A stretch of DNA of 64,000 nt, taken from the NCBI GenBank assembly GCA_032988165.1, contig JANTQF010000086.1:57505-121504 (forward strand). Direction: 5' to 3'. Source of the DNA: Emmonsiellopsis sp. PD_33. Taxonomy: Eukaryota; Ascomycota; Eurotiomycetes; Onygenales; Ajellomycetaceae. Positions 11,310-21,217 of this stretch are shown here, in pieces. Every line of letters begins with the position of its first letter. The stretch's first letter is position 1. Below the pieces are notes generated by a model. That model ran no database searches. It saw only the letters and a program-made list of their open reading frames with translations, and was not told the origin of the DNA. The translations under genes were made by a program, and so were the position numbers.

Positions 11310-12990
11310 AAAAATGCTAGAAAAATAAACTTCTCATATTTAACCTATCACCTTATAGTAAGCAGGCCTTCATCTATATGCAATCAATTAGTCTCCAATA
11401 TAATTATATTATGGATATGATATAGTTACTTACTTTATTCATTCTCTCCTTGAGAGTATCTAACTACTCTGACATTTTCTGTAGCAAGGCTATTATCTTC
11501 TATTTCTATATTATAGAGGCTATAGCTCTCAGCTTGCATAAAGAGTGCATTATAGTATAATTTTCTACACTGAAGGTAAACTTGACTACTACAGTCTTTA
11601 CAGCTGTGCAGGTTACTAACTCTGCTACTTAGCAGTCCATCAGCTTCTATAGAATGTATACTTCACAGTGAAAGAAAGGTAGAATTTATTTTACTAGTTA
11701 GTTTTGATAATGAATTATTAATAACACATTAACAAGAAGTAGGATACTCACCTTATCACAGGGGTTATAACCTTTTTTATAGTAGTTGCATTTACCCTAA
11801 GAGTACTTCTTGATACAGACAATTCTCTTGCTATCCTAATACTACTTCATATAGTGCAAGTAGGTATCTATACCTGTAAATATAATTAGAATAGAGGTAG
11901 TGACTTCCTCTTCATCCTTCTTGAATTCAGAGGTGCACCTGAATGAAGATGACTCTTCAACAATGTTGAAGAGATAAACCTGCTGATAGAGTGCAGATGA
12001 GGCTGAGTAATTACAAGTTTAAAACTTAACTTAGACTTGAAATTACTTGTTTTAACTTGCCTCAGAGAGGCCTATTATAACTTGGATATTCCTTGTTTTA
12101 AAGGCTATAAAACTTGGATATTTTGAATATTATCTGGGTAATTTCAAAGCTATAAAAAAGTATAGATTGAAGGCTTTTTGAAGCTTTTTAAGTAGTTACT
12201 CTATAGTAAATGTATATAAAACTACTAATATTTTAAAAGAATACACTAATAATATGATTTTTAATAGATTTTCTACTATTCTTATTATATTATAAGTCCA
12301 TTTTGGGCTATTTTTTCAAATTATCTGGAAAATATTCGAGTTTTTAGTCAAAATTACTCGATTTGAAGGTATATATATATAACTCAGACTTGACTCACCT
12401 AGGGCTAGCCAGGTGAGTAACTCACCTTGATATATATATATATAACTCTAACTTGGCTTGGACACCCCTATATTGGACTTGACTCAGACTTGTCTGCAGT
12501 CTACCTGCTGATCACTCTCCTCTTCCTCCTTAAGCTTAGAGGACTCTACTATCACCTTAGATCACTCAGAAATGCCCAGGGCAGCTATGTGCTTAGCTCT
12601 ATTCTCACAATCATTCATTAGTAAAAAGTATAGAGACATGTCTGACTTAATGGGCTCATCAGTACTAAGTATTAGAGTGCCAGAAACAGTCTATCTTTAC
12701 ATTAGCTTTATATAATTGAAATGTTGATGATGATCTACTTCCTCCTCTTTTAACTTGAGCTATTAGTCTTTTTTCTTCTCATACCTCTTCCTCTTCTTCT
12801 TCACCTTCTTCTCTATAGCTCAAGCTACCTACTTTTCCTTCTTCTTCTTCTTCTTTTCCTTCTCCTCCTCCTTCTTCTTCTTCTTCTTAACCCTGCTCTC
12901 CTGTCAGGAGCAAGGACATTTCATCCCCACTTAGGCACAACTAGAGGGGGAGATGGGGGAGACTGCACATGCATGAGAGAGTAGAGTCAC
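11310..12990 (-). pseudogene. GyA-1 antisense accessory gene with introns, unknown function
   Basis: This lies between pol and the 3' LTR but reads against the element. The 5' part (about 12990-12750) encodes a Lys/Glu-rich low-complexity stretch. A Ser/Glu-rich part follows, broken by MITE-1. Then comes a Cys-containing segment near 11880-11750 (RIVCIKKYS, KCNYYKKGYNPCDK), an intron, and a helical tail (VVKFTFSVENY, then ALLQKMSE, LKERMNK). A GT-AG intron is visible on the minus strand at 11751-11647 (GTGAGT to CTATAG). GyC-2 and GyC-1 carry homologous genes in the same place and orientation, with an intron at the same point. I do not recognise the product. The spacing of cysteines is like a small zinc-binding fold, but that is a guess. 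Confidence 0.7.
11987..12503. mobile_element. MITE-1, 517-bp non-autonomous hAT element
   Basis: Flanked by an 8-bp duplication CCTGCTGA (11979-11986 and 12504-12511), the hAT signature. Its ends are inverted repeats: TAGAGTGCAGATGAGGCTGA on the left, and TAGACTGCAGACAAGTCTGA as the reverse complement of the right. They match the ends of hAT-2 (TAGAGTACAGACAAGTCTGA), so hAT-2 type transposase probably moved it. There is no coding capacity. It holds TA-repeat tracts around a 26-bp near-palindrome at 12393-12418. A second copy (MITE-2) starts at 53330. Confidence 0.92.
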
Positions 12991-12999
12991 AGGTACCAC

Positions 13000-13450
13000 T
13001 ATATTATATTAGCTATATTAATATTTTGATTTCATACCTTTATTACAGCTGCATTGCAAATAAGACACCTACTTAAAGAGGGTAAGTAGAGATTTAAAAC
13101 CATTAAAATAAAGTAAAATTTTATTATTTTTATTATATCATATGTTAGCCTCAGTCCTGTCTTTTAACAATCAAAATCACACATTTTTTAATATATTTTC
13201 AAGTAAAGTGGATAGCTTTTGAACTTACCAGCAAGATGTTTTAAGAGGTTAGAGAAAGAAAAAATTTAGAAGCTCTACAAAATATTTTATTAGCATTTTC
13301 TATTACTAGGGGGGACCTACTAATATATCTATATAACATTAATATAATAGTTGTGTGAAATCTCCCAGAGCATTCCACCATGATAACATGTTGTTAAGGG
13401 GTTACCTCTTATTCTATAACATATGATCATAGCTTTGGAATAAAGCTGTT
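13000..13450. other. GyA-1 3' non-coding region
   Basis: About 450 bp between the accessory gene and the polypurine tract. No coding potential seen. It should contain the promoter of the antisense accessory gene and the 3' untranslated part of the genomic RNA; no motif is clear. Confidence 0.4.
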
Positions 13451-13465
13451 AAAGGAGGAGGTAAT
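13451..13465 (+). other. GyA-1 polypurine tract
   Basis: AAAGGAGGAGGTAAT directly before the 3' LTR. GyC-2 has AGGAGGAGGTAAT at the same place (43123-43135), a sign of close relation between the two families. Confidence 0.85.
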
Positions 13466-13834
13466 TATCATAATAGTATGCTGAGTCTGGAAGCCTGCTA
13501 TACTACATTAATGATTGAGTTAATTTAATTATTCTCCAACTCTATAACAGGCTGTGTCAGGCTAATATATGCATATCATCAACATTAGAATGTTATAGTC
13601 ACATCACCATCTAGGTCTATATATAGAACAGGCTGACTCCTAGCATTCTGGGGGTCAGCAATTTATTTCTTAATTAATCCTATCTATTAATATTACTTCA
13701 TTCTATTTCTACATGCTACTAATCAGTTTATCTTTATACCCTGATCCACCCTTACTCCTCAAGGTTAAAGTGGAGCCATCTCTACTACATTTATCATATA
13801 AAGTAGTGATAAGTTTCTACCACCCAGCCTTATA
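13466..13834 (+). repeat. GyA-1 3' LTR
   Basis: 369 bp, TATCATAATAG to CAGCCTTATA. The initial TG has become TA. It is followed by the GAAGA duplication at 13835-13839. Confidence 0.93.
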
Positions 13835-13839
13835 GAAGA

Positions 13840-13970
13840 GAACTACATGAGGTCAGAGCAAATAAATATTTATATAAAAGCTTGATTAGAGGCCTTCAAT
13901 CAGACAGTTAGAGATTAGATGAAGTTTAGATGAGCTATAAATATAAAGTATAAGAGTATAGCTCTTTACA
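13840..13970 (-). repeat. GyB solo LTR, second half
   Basis: Completes the 254-bp solo LTR begun at 61. It ends CTCTTTACA at 13970 and is followed by the CTAGA duplication. Confidence 0.93.
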
Positions 13971-14273
13971 CTAGAGGAGGTAAATATCTTAATATCATTA
14001 AGGGGGAAATACATAAACAAATAGACGAGAGGATTTTCAAATATTAGATAAATTAGTAAATGAATTACTAACCTCTAGTAAGTCTGAAAGATCAGTAGCT
14101 ATCTATATGAAGCTCTTTAGAGCTATTAGATCTATTTATAATACTGTGCTTCAGCTAGGTCTAAGTAGAACTCTATGATGAGATATATGATAATATATAT
14201 AATAAAGTTTAATGAGATAGTTATAGGTTATCTAGCTAGTAGAATAATATATTACTAATATAAGAGTATAATA
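13971..14273 (-). repeat. GyC-1 3' LTR, right piece
   Basis: The reverse complement begins TATTATACTC (LTR start) and aligns with the GyC-2 LTR at 43136 onward, up to the solo-LTR insertion. One CpG survives at 14026. Confidence 0.88.
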
Positions 14274-14701
14274 ATTACCTCCTTCTAAAAGGGTTTAGTC
14301 TCTAAATTCTAATTATATGAGAAATAGGAGGGCAATGAGAGGTTGGAGTGTTATAAGATGAATATTAAATTTATATAGAGTTATTATGATAATAAGAGGT
14401 AAATAAAATAGAGAGATATAAATAAATATTCTTCACACATAAAAAACTTCCTCTCAGTAATTATTCTATAATATACTCTGGTAAGTTCAAAATCCATCTC
14501 AAAAACACCAAAATGGGTGTGAAAACAAGGGAAAAACACACTATAAAAAACAGAGTAAAAATTAATAGAGGAAATAGATTAAAAAACTATATCCACATTC
14601 ATTCTGCACCTTTAATATCAAAAAACAAGTTTAAGAGACTTTATTAGCTTTTCTTACCTATTATTACCAGTAAGTCTGTTATGATATTAAGAGAGAGAGA
14701 T
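14274..14701 (-). other. GyC-1 3' internal end with polypurine tract
   Basis: The reverse complement matches 42700-43135 of GyC-2. The polypurine tract (reverse complement AGAAGGAGGTAAT) abuts the LTR. The bases AGAGAGAT at 14694-14701 are the hAT-2 target duplication. No protein-coding frame is evident; this is the region upstream of the accessory gene. Confidence 0.8.
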
Positions 14702-14993
14702 TAGAGTACAGACAAGTCTGAGTCAAGTCTAATATACAGGCACCTAAGTCAAGTTACTTGCAAATCTATAGCCTTTTAAGCCAAATCTGAGCTAAATATA
14801 TATTCAACTCAACTCAATCTGAGTCATCAATGAGACCTCTTGAGTCAAATATTTATTAAACAACATCCAGAATCAATTCAAATAATTTCAAGTTAATTTA
14901 AGTTAGTACATGAGGATTATTTTCATTATATTCTAACTAGTAATCATTCTATCAAATATTCATATTAAAATTTAAAAAACCCAACACTAATGA

Positions 14994-17900
14994 TCAATCT
15001 TTCTTTTTCTTCTTAAAACACTCTTTTATGCCCTATTGTGCCTTAGGCTTCCTACCCCTTCTACTCCTTCCTTTTTTTATAGATAGCCTCTTACTCTTAT
15101 TATTATCCTCCTCTCTCACATACTTCTTATTAGTCACTTGATCTCTATCATTCCTCTACCCTTTAACTACTGAAAAGACCTCAGCACTATCACATAAGAT
15201 TCTAATCATTTTATTAATCACTGAATTCAAACCTATTTTACTACTCTTCATACTCTTATTGATTTAAGCATCTAAATCTCCTTTATTAATCATACTACCC
15301 ATCACATCATCTATAATATACTTTATTTTAAATGTAAGTTATCATTTATACATTATACTCTGTATATTATTACCTGCAATGTCCTTCATCTCATCACTAG
15401 ATTATTATTTATAAATCATAATCTCACTATATATAAGTTATATAGTATCCTTTATCTTATCTTCTAGTTTCTCTTTATACTTCATAGTCTTCATCTTATT
15501 CTCCACAACACCCTCTATATTTTCATTAGAAGATTATCCCTAGACAACTATTACCATTATAGCACTTGCAGGTTTATAAGGTTATTATCTGTGGGTAACA
15601 TTTTACTCACACTGTAATTTCTGAGTCTTCTTAGAGGTGTCCTCTGGTGCAAATTACACTAATATTCTACTAATTTTCTTGTAGAGCTCTTTCCCCTACA
15701 TTAATAAATTAAACATTTCAAGATTTAAAGTAACTAGATCCCTTTATTCTAATCAGTCTTTTTTTTACTCTATCAGAATATTTAAATAATTAATAGCTCT
15801 CTCTGTTAATTTATCTATCTAGTCTATCTGACCACCTAACTATATAGAGATGTTAGAGATTGCTTTTCTTGCAAAATTTGCACATTAGTATCATTAAAAT
15901 GTATGATTAATAGTTAGTACTCATATATAAATATCTCTTTTCTGACCCAGATAATACATGTATGCCATAGTCTGAAACATCATATTTAAATTATGCAGTA
16001 ACTTGATTAAAATTATTGCCTGATATCTACCCAGCTGCAGATTAGCACTAAATCCCCCCATACAATTAGTTATAATTAAGACTTCAATTTTTCCTGACTT
16101 TTCATTATTAAAGTTATTAATGATCACATTCTATTTCTTCTAAGTTATATCCCCTCTCAATCATATTATCTTCATGCTAAAATTAGAGTACATCATGGAT
16201 GCTAGCTATATAATATTTAGTCTATAGGTAAATAATGCTATCTTTTCCTTGCCAATCTCATACATTTTGTACAATACTTTTATCAAATAACAAGTGATAG
16301 GAGACATGCACATTAACTCTATATGCCTATTAAAATAAGTTGATGAAACAACATGATGATAGGTATCAGCTAGATAATAATAATATAGAAAGAATAATAA
16401 CTCAAAATTCAGCTAGAAAGTTAAGTTTTTGAGAGTAATTACTCTTATCTTCTTTAATTTCATATGTTTATGAAACTCTGAGATTTTTGGAAATAATAAT
16501 GTAACCTGCAAAGTATGTACTCTTATACTATTTTAGATAGTAGTTTTAGTACTGTTATTGAGTGTACCTAGTATCAATGATTGTTTTGTATACTTAAGGT
16601 GGAATGTATAATACTTAAGTTGCTCTTATGAGCTCATTTGGAGTGTCATAGTATTAATATATTTTAGGGGAATAGCCTTTTCAATCTGCTGACCATCAAT
16701 CATAGTCTATTATGATCTTTAAATTAATATTATTTTTAAAAGCTTTAGAATAACAACAGCTGCAGTGTTAGGTTCCATGTGTCTGTTAGTTGAAAGTTAC
16801 TATATATAAAGTGGATTAAACAGCTCTAATTTCTCTTCCTCTGATGATACTAATTGGAACTTATTGATAGTTAGACACTTAAGAAACTTCTTGAGATCTG
16901 AATAATATATTCAGAGGTTAGTTGAATAAAATAAATGTATATAGCTATAGAAATTATAAGTCTTATTTAATAGTAGGATGACTGACACCACCCAGAGAAA
17001 GTCTAGCTTGAGTAGCTTCACTATGCATGAAATTCTAAAGAATAGATGATGAAGGTAATGTCCTTTATCAATAATCACTCTATATATATAATCTGGGAAC
17101 TTTATATAATATATTGTAATATACTTATTATATGTAGTTATCTCTTTGACCAGTAGCAGATCTTTAGTTTCAGGGGTAGCAGGACTGAAGTTCTTATTAT
17201 TCATAGATAAAGAGTTAGATATTAATGACTTGTTATTCATAAATAATAAGAATTTATTATTAATAATCTTTTATTTCTTGCACATTTCTTTACATTCTGA
17301 ATGTAAATATATAGAAAGAGCATTTAATTTATCATCATTTATTACAACATCTAGCTCCTTTATCATCTTAACCTCAATGAAATACTTCTGGAATATAAAA
17401 TGCAATATGATAAATACTATCCAATCAGAGTTGATAGTCTTGTGCTTGTAGAGCTTTGACTTTTCTGAATGTATTAGTACCTCTATCATTATTACCTCTA
17501 AGATATAATGTGAAGAGAATACTAAATCATTTCTATAATGAAATGATCCCACAAATCATAAAGATAATAAATGCAGAAAAAACTAGCTATAATTACTCTA
17601 TTATAATTAAGTAGTAACTAGTAGGATTATTATAATAATTAGCTTAATTAGCTCTTTACCATTGAGAACACCAACATCCTATACCTTCAAAATGAAAGAT
17701 AATGTGATTAATGTCTTTTCAAGACTTATAGTATCTACTAGAATCCTAATATATAGAGCTAGCTTATTATTTTAAACTTTTTAAAAACTTTTACTTTTCA
17801 TTTTGAACATTACTGCTACACCATTAACCTGATGAGGATGTAGCTTTACAGATTATAATATTTTTAAAGTTAATACTTAATCTTCCTTCATGCTTAACAT

Positions 17901-19289
17901 CATTAATGTATTAATAATTATAGATGTGTTGTAGCAGGCATGAGATAGCTTTTTTATTATTATATGATTAACTTCATTATCTACATATAGTGCCTTAATT
18001 ACCTTCTTATTTATTATACTATTCATTATGATCTCAATAATATTTAACACTTTCTGATCTAGATTTTATAGAGGTAATAAGCCTTTCATCTAATGGTCCT
18101 TCTTAGTTATTATGTGCTTAATTGCATATATATACAGCTTGCACTTTTAATGGTGTATTATTAGTGTAAGTTTCACTTGTAGGTTCATCTTGGGCACATT
18201 CTCTTTAAATTTATTATCCTCAGATAATAAGTTAACTACCTTAAGAGAATTAGTTACATCTTTACTCACCTCTTCATCATTAGAGGGTAAATCCCAGTCA
18301 AAGCTGAGATTGCCTGAATTGTCTGGAGCCTTAATGAGTTCTTACACAGAGTTATACTGTTCTTCAGGGAGGAGCTTGTTGATATATATAACTAACTTAG
18401 TCATATTATTTTGAACTTATATTTTATTTAATATTACTGGTCACTTGTTTTGTTTTTATTCTACATTAACATGTAGCTAATAATGTAAAAGCACATAGAT
18501 CCTATAAAAATCCTCTAAATTTAGCAATATAATCTCAGCTTTGATATCTAGCATATAGTAATGGAAGAACTGATCTTCATTCTAGTTGAACACATAAAGA
18601 TAGATATTAATGATTATCAGGAATGCACAGTATTCTATAACATTTATTTTAATGATATTAAATAAGTTTCAAGCTATCTATTAGTTGATTTTTATTGTTG
18701 AGGAGACTAAAATCTGTGCAACATCTAGTGTCATATGAACTGACTTGAAAAACTTTAGTAGAGATAGCATTATGAAGTCTTTTATTCTCTATTTTATTAA
18801 CTCTAGTAGAGTCATTCAGCTATTCCCATACAGTGCAATATACTCTTCAAATAACAATTGATTTTTTGTGAAGAATGAATAAAGAGTATTCATATTAGAA
18901 TAATTCTTCAAGTAATCAGCTATAAGTTCTTGATCCCTGTAAAATTCAGTACATTTAAGTCCAAACTCAAAGTAATAAATCTCTTTTGAAAGGAAATTAT
19001 AAGCTCACTTAATATCTTCAGTAGTAATTATTATCTTAGCTTTCTTCTTTCTTAGTCCTTTTTTGCCTGCATTTTCACTGGGCTGCATAGTGGATGCCTT
19101 CTAGGTTGTTATCATTTTAGGTGCTGAAATAGAGGCTTATTAGATGTTAGCTTCTTTAAGAGGTAGGGATGACTAATCTGTATTAGAAAGCTTTAAATCT
19201 GTATTAGAAAGCTTTAAACCTGTGTTGAGAGACTTCAGATCTATATTAGGAGGCTTCAGACCTACATTAAGAGGCTTTAGAGAGTTCAT
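14994..19289 (-). pseudogene. SNF2-family DNA-dependent ATPase/helicase, decayed, cargo of hAT-2
   Basis: A minus-strand gene of about 4.3 kb (room for some 1,400 codons), start ATG at 19289. The N-terminus has five 7-residue repeats (LKPLNVG-like). The ATPase core is ordered as in SNF2 proteins: LHPHQVNGV near 17840; a Walker A relic ILVDTISLEKTLITL near 17745-17700, where GLGKT has become SLEKT; the DExH box now VIIDKGHYL near 17078-17054; then FLWVVSVILLLNKTY near 17000-16950. The C-terminal helicase half includes VLYKMYEIGKEKIALFTY near 16280, VLIITNCMGGFSANLQ near 16105-16055 and LGQKRDIYI near 15945-15920. A basic tail ends in RRGRKPKAQ, resembling an AT-hook or nuclear signal. SNF2 ATPases remodel chromatin or repair DNA; the subfamily is not resolved. 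Stops and substitutions show loss of function. Confidence 0.82.
19178..19282 (-). repeat. five tandem 21-bp repeats in the N-terminus of the SNF2-like gene
   Basis: Five units of 21 bp, each coding for a heptad of the type LKLSNTD on the minus strand. They are imperfect, differing mainly by transitions. Confidence 0.8.
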
Positions 19290-19355
19290 TGTTTAAGATT
19301 GATATTTAAAACAGTTAGTTGATGTTCATTTCAAGAGGCAGTTCATCAAGAGAGA

Positions 19356-19449
19356 TTATTATCTATAGATAATAACCACATTAAAAATGTAGTTATCTGT
19401 GAATAACAATATAGAGATATTCAGTATAAAATGTTGTCTGTAGATAATA
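19356..19449. repeat. cluster of GATA-type palindromes upstream of the SNF2-like gene
   Basis: Three related inverted-repeat words stand close together: a perfect 20-bp palindrome TTATTATCTATAGATAATAA (19356-19375), GTTATCTGTGAATAAC (19392-19407) and TTGTCTGTAGATAATA (19434-19449). Similar words recur through hAT-2 at 15583, 20203, 21218, 21564, 23142, 23182, 25948, 25982 and 27729. They sit just upstream of the SNF2-like start codon. Confidence 0.7.
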
Positions 19450-19559
19450 GATGCAGTAAAAATACTACTTTAGTAGTAATATTAGTATCTCTATATATTT
19501 AATTCCTATAGTTTATTGGGATTATAAAGGGTTCTAAGATTAAAATTATTATCTATATC

Positions 19560-20200
19560 TAATAAAAATTCACTATTAGTTCAGAGTTGAGTACTTACCT
19601 GAAGGGTAGAGTGAAGAGCATTATAAAGGATTTAAAAATATAGTAGAGAATATTAGATAGATAGTTTCATTAGTAACTTCATTTACCAGTTAAAATATAT
19701 GAGAAACTGAGGGATCAGGGAAGGCTGCTTGCTCTCTTTACTCATATAATCCTATGAAATTTACTGTTCATAGCTAATAGGCATGATAAAGTGAGTTTGC
19801 TATGTAGCTAAAACTAGCCTGCATAAAGCTTATTTTGCCAAGTTGTGCTACAACTAGCCCAGTTCCCTAGCAGTAAAGCAAGGGAGGGTATTAAATGTGA
19901 CAGAGCTATTAGAAAGAGGATAGCATATCAACTAGTATAAATATAAAAACTTATCTATTAGAGATGAGCATGCAGATGTTGTGATCTTAATAGTGAGAAT
20001 ATTATAGAGTATAAGAATGAGAAGGAAAAGAGAGAGATTTTTAACTCTTAAAACTTAGTCTAATCTAATCTAGTATAATAATATGAACAAGGAATACAGC
20101 TAGATCTAATAGGATTAGTTTACTGAGAAGCTTTATATTCCTCATCTAGAGATAATAAGCTCTAGTTGCATTCTTACTGCATTTAAAATAGTCTGATTTA
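19560..20200. other. non-coding interior of hAT-2 with a possible LTR start
   Basis: No gene seen. At 19883-19905 a purine-rich run AAGGGAGGGTATTAAA is followed by TGTGACAGAG, which has the look of a polypurine tract and LTR start. I found no matching second LTR in the window, so this is left as a possibility. Confidence 0.3.
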
Positions 20201-20202
20201 TC

Positions 20203-20220
20203 TTTATCTATAGATAATAA
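20203..20220. repeat. GATA-type palindrome in hAT-2
   Basis: TTTATCTATAGATAATAA. The surrounding sequence (TTACTGCATTTAAAATAGT...AATAAAGCTAC) recurs around the related site at 21218-21235, so a longer unit was duplicated. Confidence 0.6.
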
Positions 20221-20259
20221 AGCTACTCTATTAGTTTTATATTACTTTCAGTACTTATC

Positions 20260-20400
20260 TTCTCAATTAGTAGCAAGGATATTTTAGCATCCTTTTTCTA
20301 CTATCAATGAAAAGCCTTGAATATTTCCATATAAGGTCACCAGTTGATTAAACCCAGGTAGTGAAAGTAAGATGCTAAAATATTCTTACTGCTAGTTAAG
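20260..20400. repeat. imperfect inverted repeat of about 40-bp arms
   Basis: The left arm (about 20260-20312, GTAGCAAGGATATTTTAGCA core) and right arm (about 20357-20398, GATGCTAAAATATTCTTACT core) are reverse complements with a few transitions. They enclose a loop of about 45 bp. It may be a small MITE relic or a structured RNA segment; no target duplication was identified. Confidence 0.55.
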
Positions 20401-20800
20401 TAGATACTTCATACTTTATTAAGTATATTAATATAATAGTCTATCATTCAATGAAGATAAGAGCAGTATTAATTTCTAGCCTGAATGCAGGGCTTTCCAA
20501 TGCAAGTCTTATTATTTCCATTGTTAGCAGATTAGTATTTACAGTAGTCATGATGAAGAAAATATACATATAGAGTAAAACAAAAAAAAATATATATATA
20601 TTTATAGCCAGGCTAACATGCTAAACTCACCTCATACCAGCTGGCAGCAACTAAGAGAATAAAGCTTTTACTCTGTCATAATAGAGTAGAACCTCATACT
20701 ATACCTACAATATTATTTTAAGAGTTTATTATTCTCTATTAATTATACTCTTATAACTTATCCTACTAGAGTGTTCTGAGGTGATCATCAGTAGTTGTAT

Positions 20801-20970
20801 GATTTTTAGTTCTTATTAGCTATCTACTAAGTATGATTTTATTGATATTACTGTAGTTCTTCTCTAAATTCAGTGGTCTAGTGGTTTCTCCCCTGAAATT
20901 CCATAATTCTACTTATAGAATTCCATGGGACAAACTCTAGGGTTTGAATTCAGTAGGGACTTTTTTTTTT
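20801..20970 (+). repeat. tRNA-like Pol III unit, copy 1
   Basis: Contains an A-box-like TGGTCTAGTGG (20874-20884), a B-box-like GGTTTGAATTC (20941-20951) and ten T residues at 20961-20970, the Pol III terminator pattern. Between the boxes a hairpin AATTCTA-CTTA-TAGAATT is possible. No acceptor stem pairs well, so it is not a functional tRNA gene. A SINE or tRNA pseudogene fits best. Confidence 0.5.
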
Positions 20971-21006
20971 CTTCAGTTACAGTCTTACTGCATGTGATGG
21001 TCACAT

Positions 21007-21177
21007 GGTTTTTAGTTCTTATTAGCTATTTACTAAGTATGATTTTATTAATATTACTGTAGTTCTTCTCTGAGTTCAGTGGTCTAGTGATTTCTTCCCT
21101 TGAAACTCAATGACTTTCTTCATGAAGTTTCAGGAAACAAACTCTAGGGTTTAAATCTAGTGGAGACTTTTTTTTTT
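21007..21177 (+). repeat. tRNA-like Pol III unit, copy 2
   Basis: A tandem copy offset by about 206 bp from copy 1, with TGGTCTAGTGA (21080-21090), GGTTTAAATCT (21148-21158) and ten T residues (21168-21177). The sequence between the boxes differs from copy 1 but again contains a short hairpin (ACTTTC-TTCA-TGAAGT). Confidence 0.5.
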
Positions 21178-21217
21178 AGTTGTAGTCTTACCTGCATTTA
21201 GAATAGTACAATTTATA

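Larger units (their letters stand above)
184..13834 (+). mobile_element. GyA-1, complete Ty3/gypsy chromovirus carrying nested GyB-1 and MITE-1
   Basis: A complete element with two 369-bp LTRs (184-552 and 13466-13834) and a 5-bp target duplication GAAGA (179-183 and 13835-13839). Removing GyB-1 and MITE-1 with their duplications leaves about 7.55 kb. Order: 5' LTR, gag-pol in one frame (600-4167, continued 9742 to about 11050), an antisense accessory gene (about 12990 down to 11310), a polypurine tract (13451-13465) and the 3' LTR. It inserted into a GyB solo LTR. LTR ends are TG..TA, the final CA having mutated. Integrase and reverse transcriptase motifs are recognisable, but dozens of stops make it inactive. 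Confidence 0.95.

Noticed and set aside
12427..12621. Plus-strand frame at 12427-12621
   Set aside because: It runs from MITE-1 across its right end into the accessory gene on the other strand, so it cannot be an ancestral gene.
12830..12900. Simple CTT microsatellite
   Set aside because: The run is imperfect and corresponds to the Lys/Glu-rich part of the antisense accessory gene, so it is better read as coding low complexity.
15000..19300. Kyakuja/Dileera/Zisupton-type element because of the SNF2-like gene
   Set aside because: Some of those elements carry SNF2 genes, but here the ends, the 8-bp duplication and the BED-core-hATC transposase are those of hAT.
20874..20960. A functional tRNA gene
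   Set aside because: A-box and B-box words fit, but no acceptor stem pairs and the two copies differ between the boxes. Kept as tRNA-like only.
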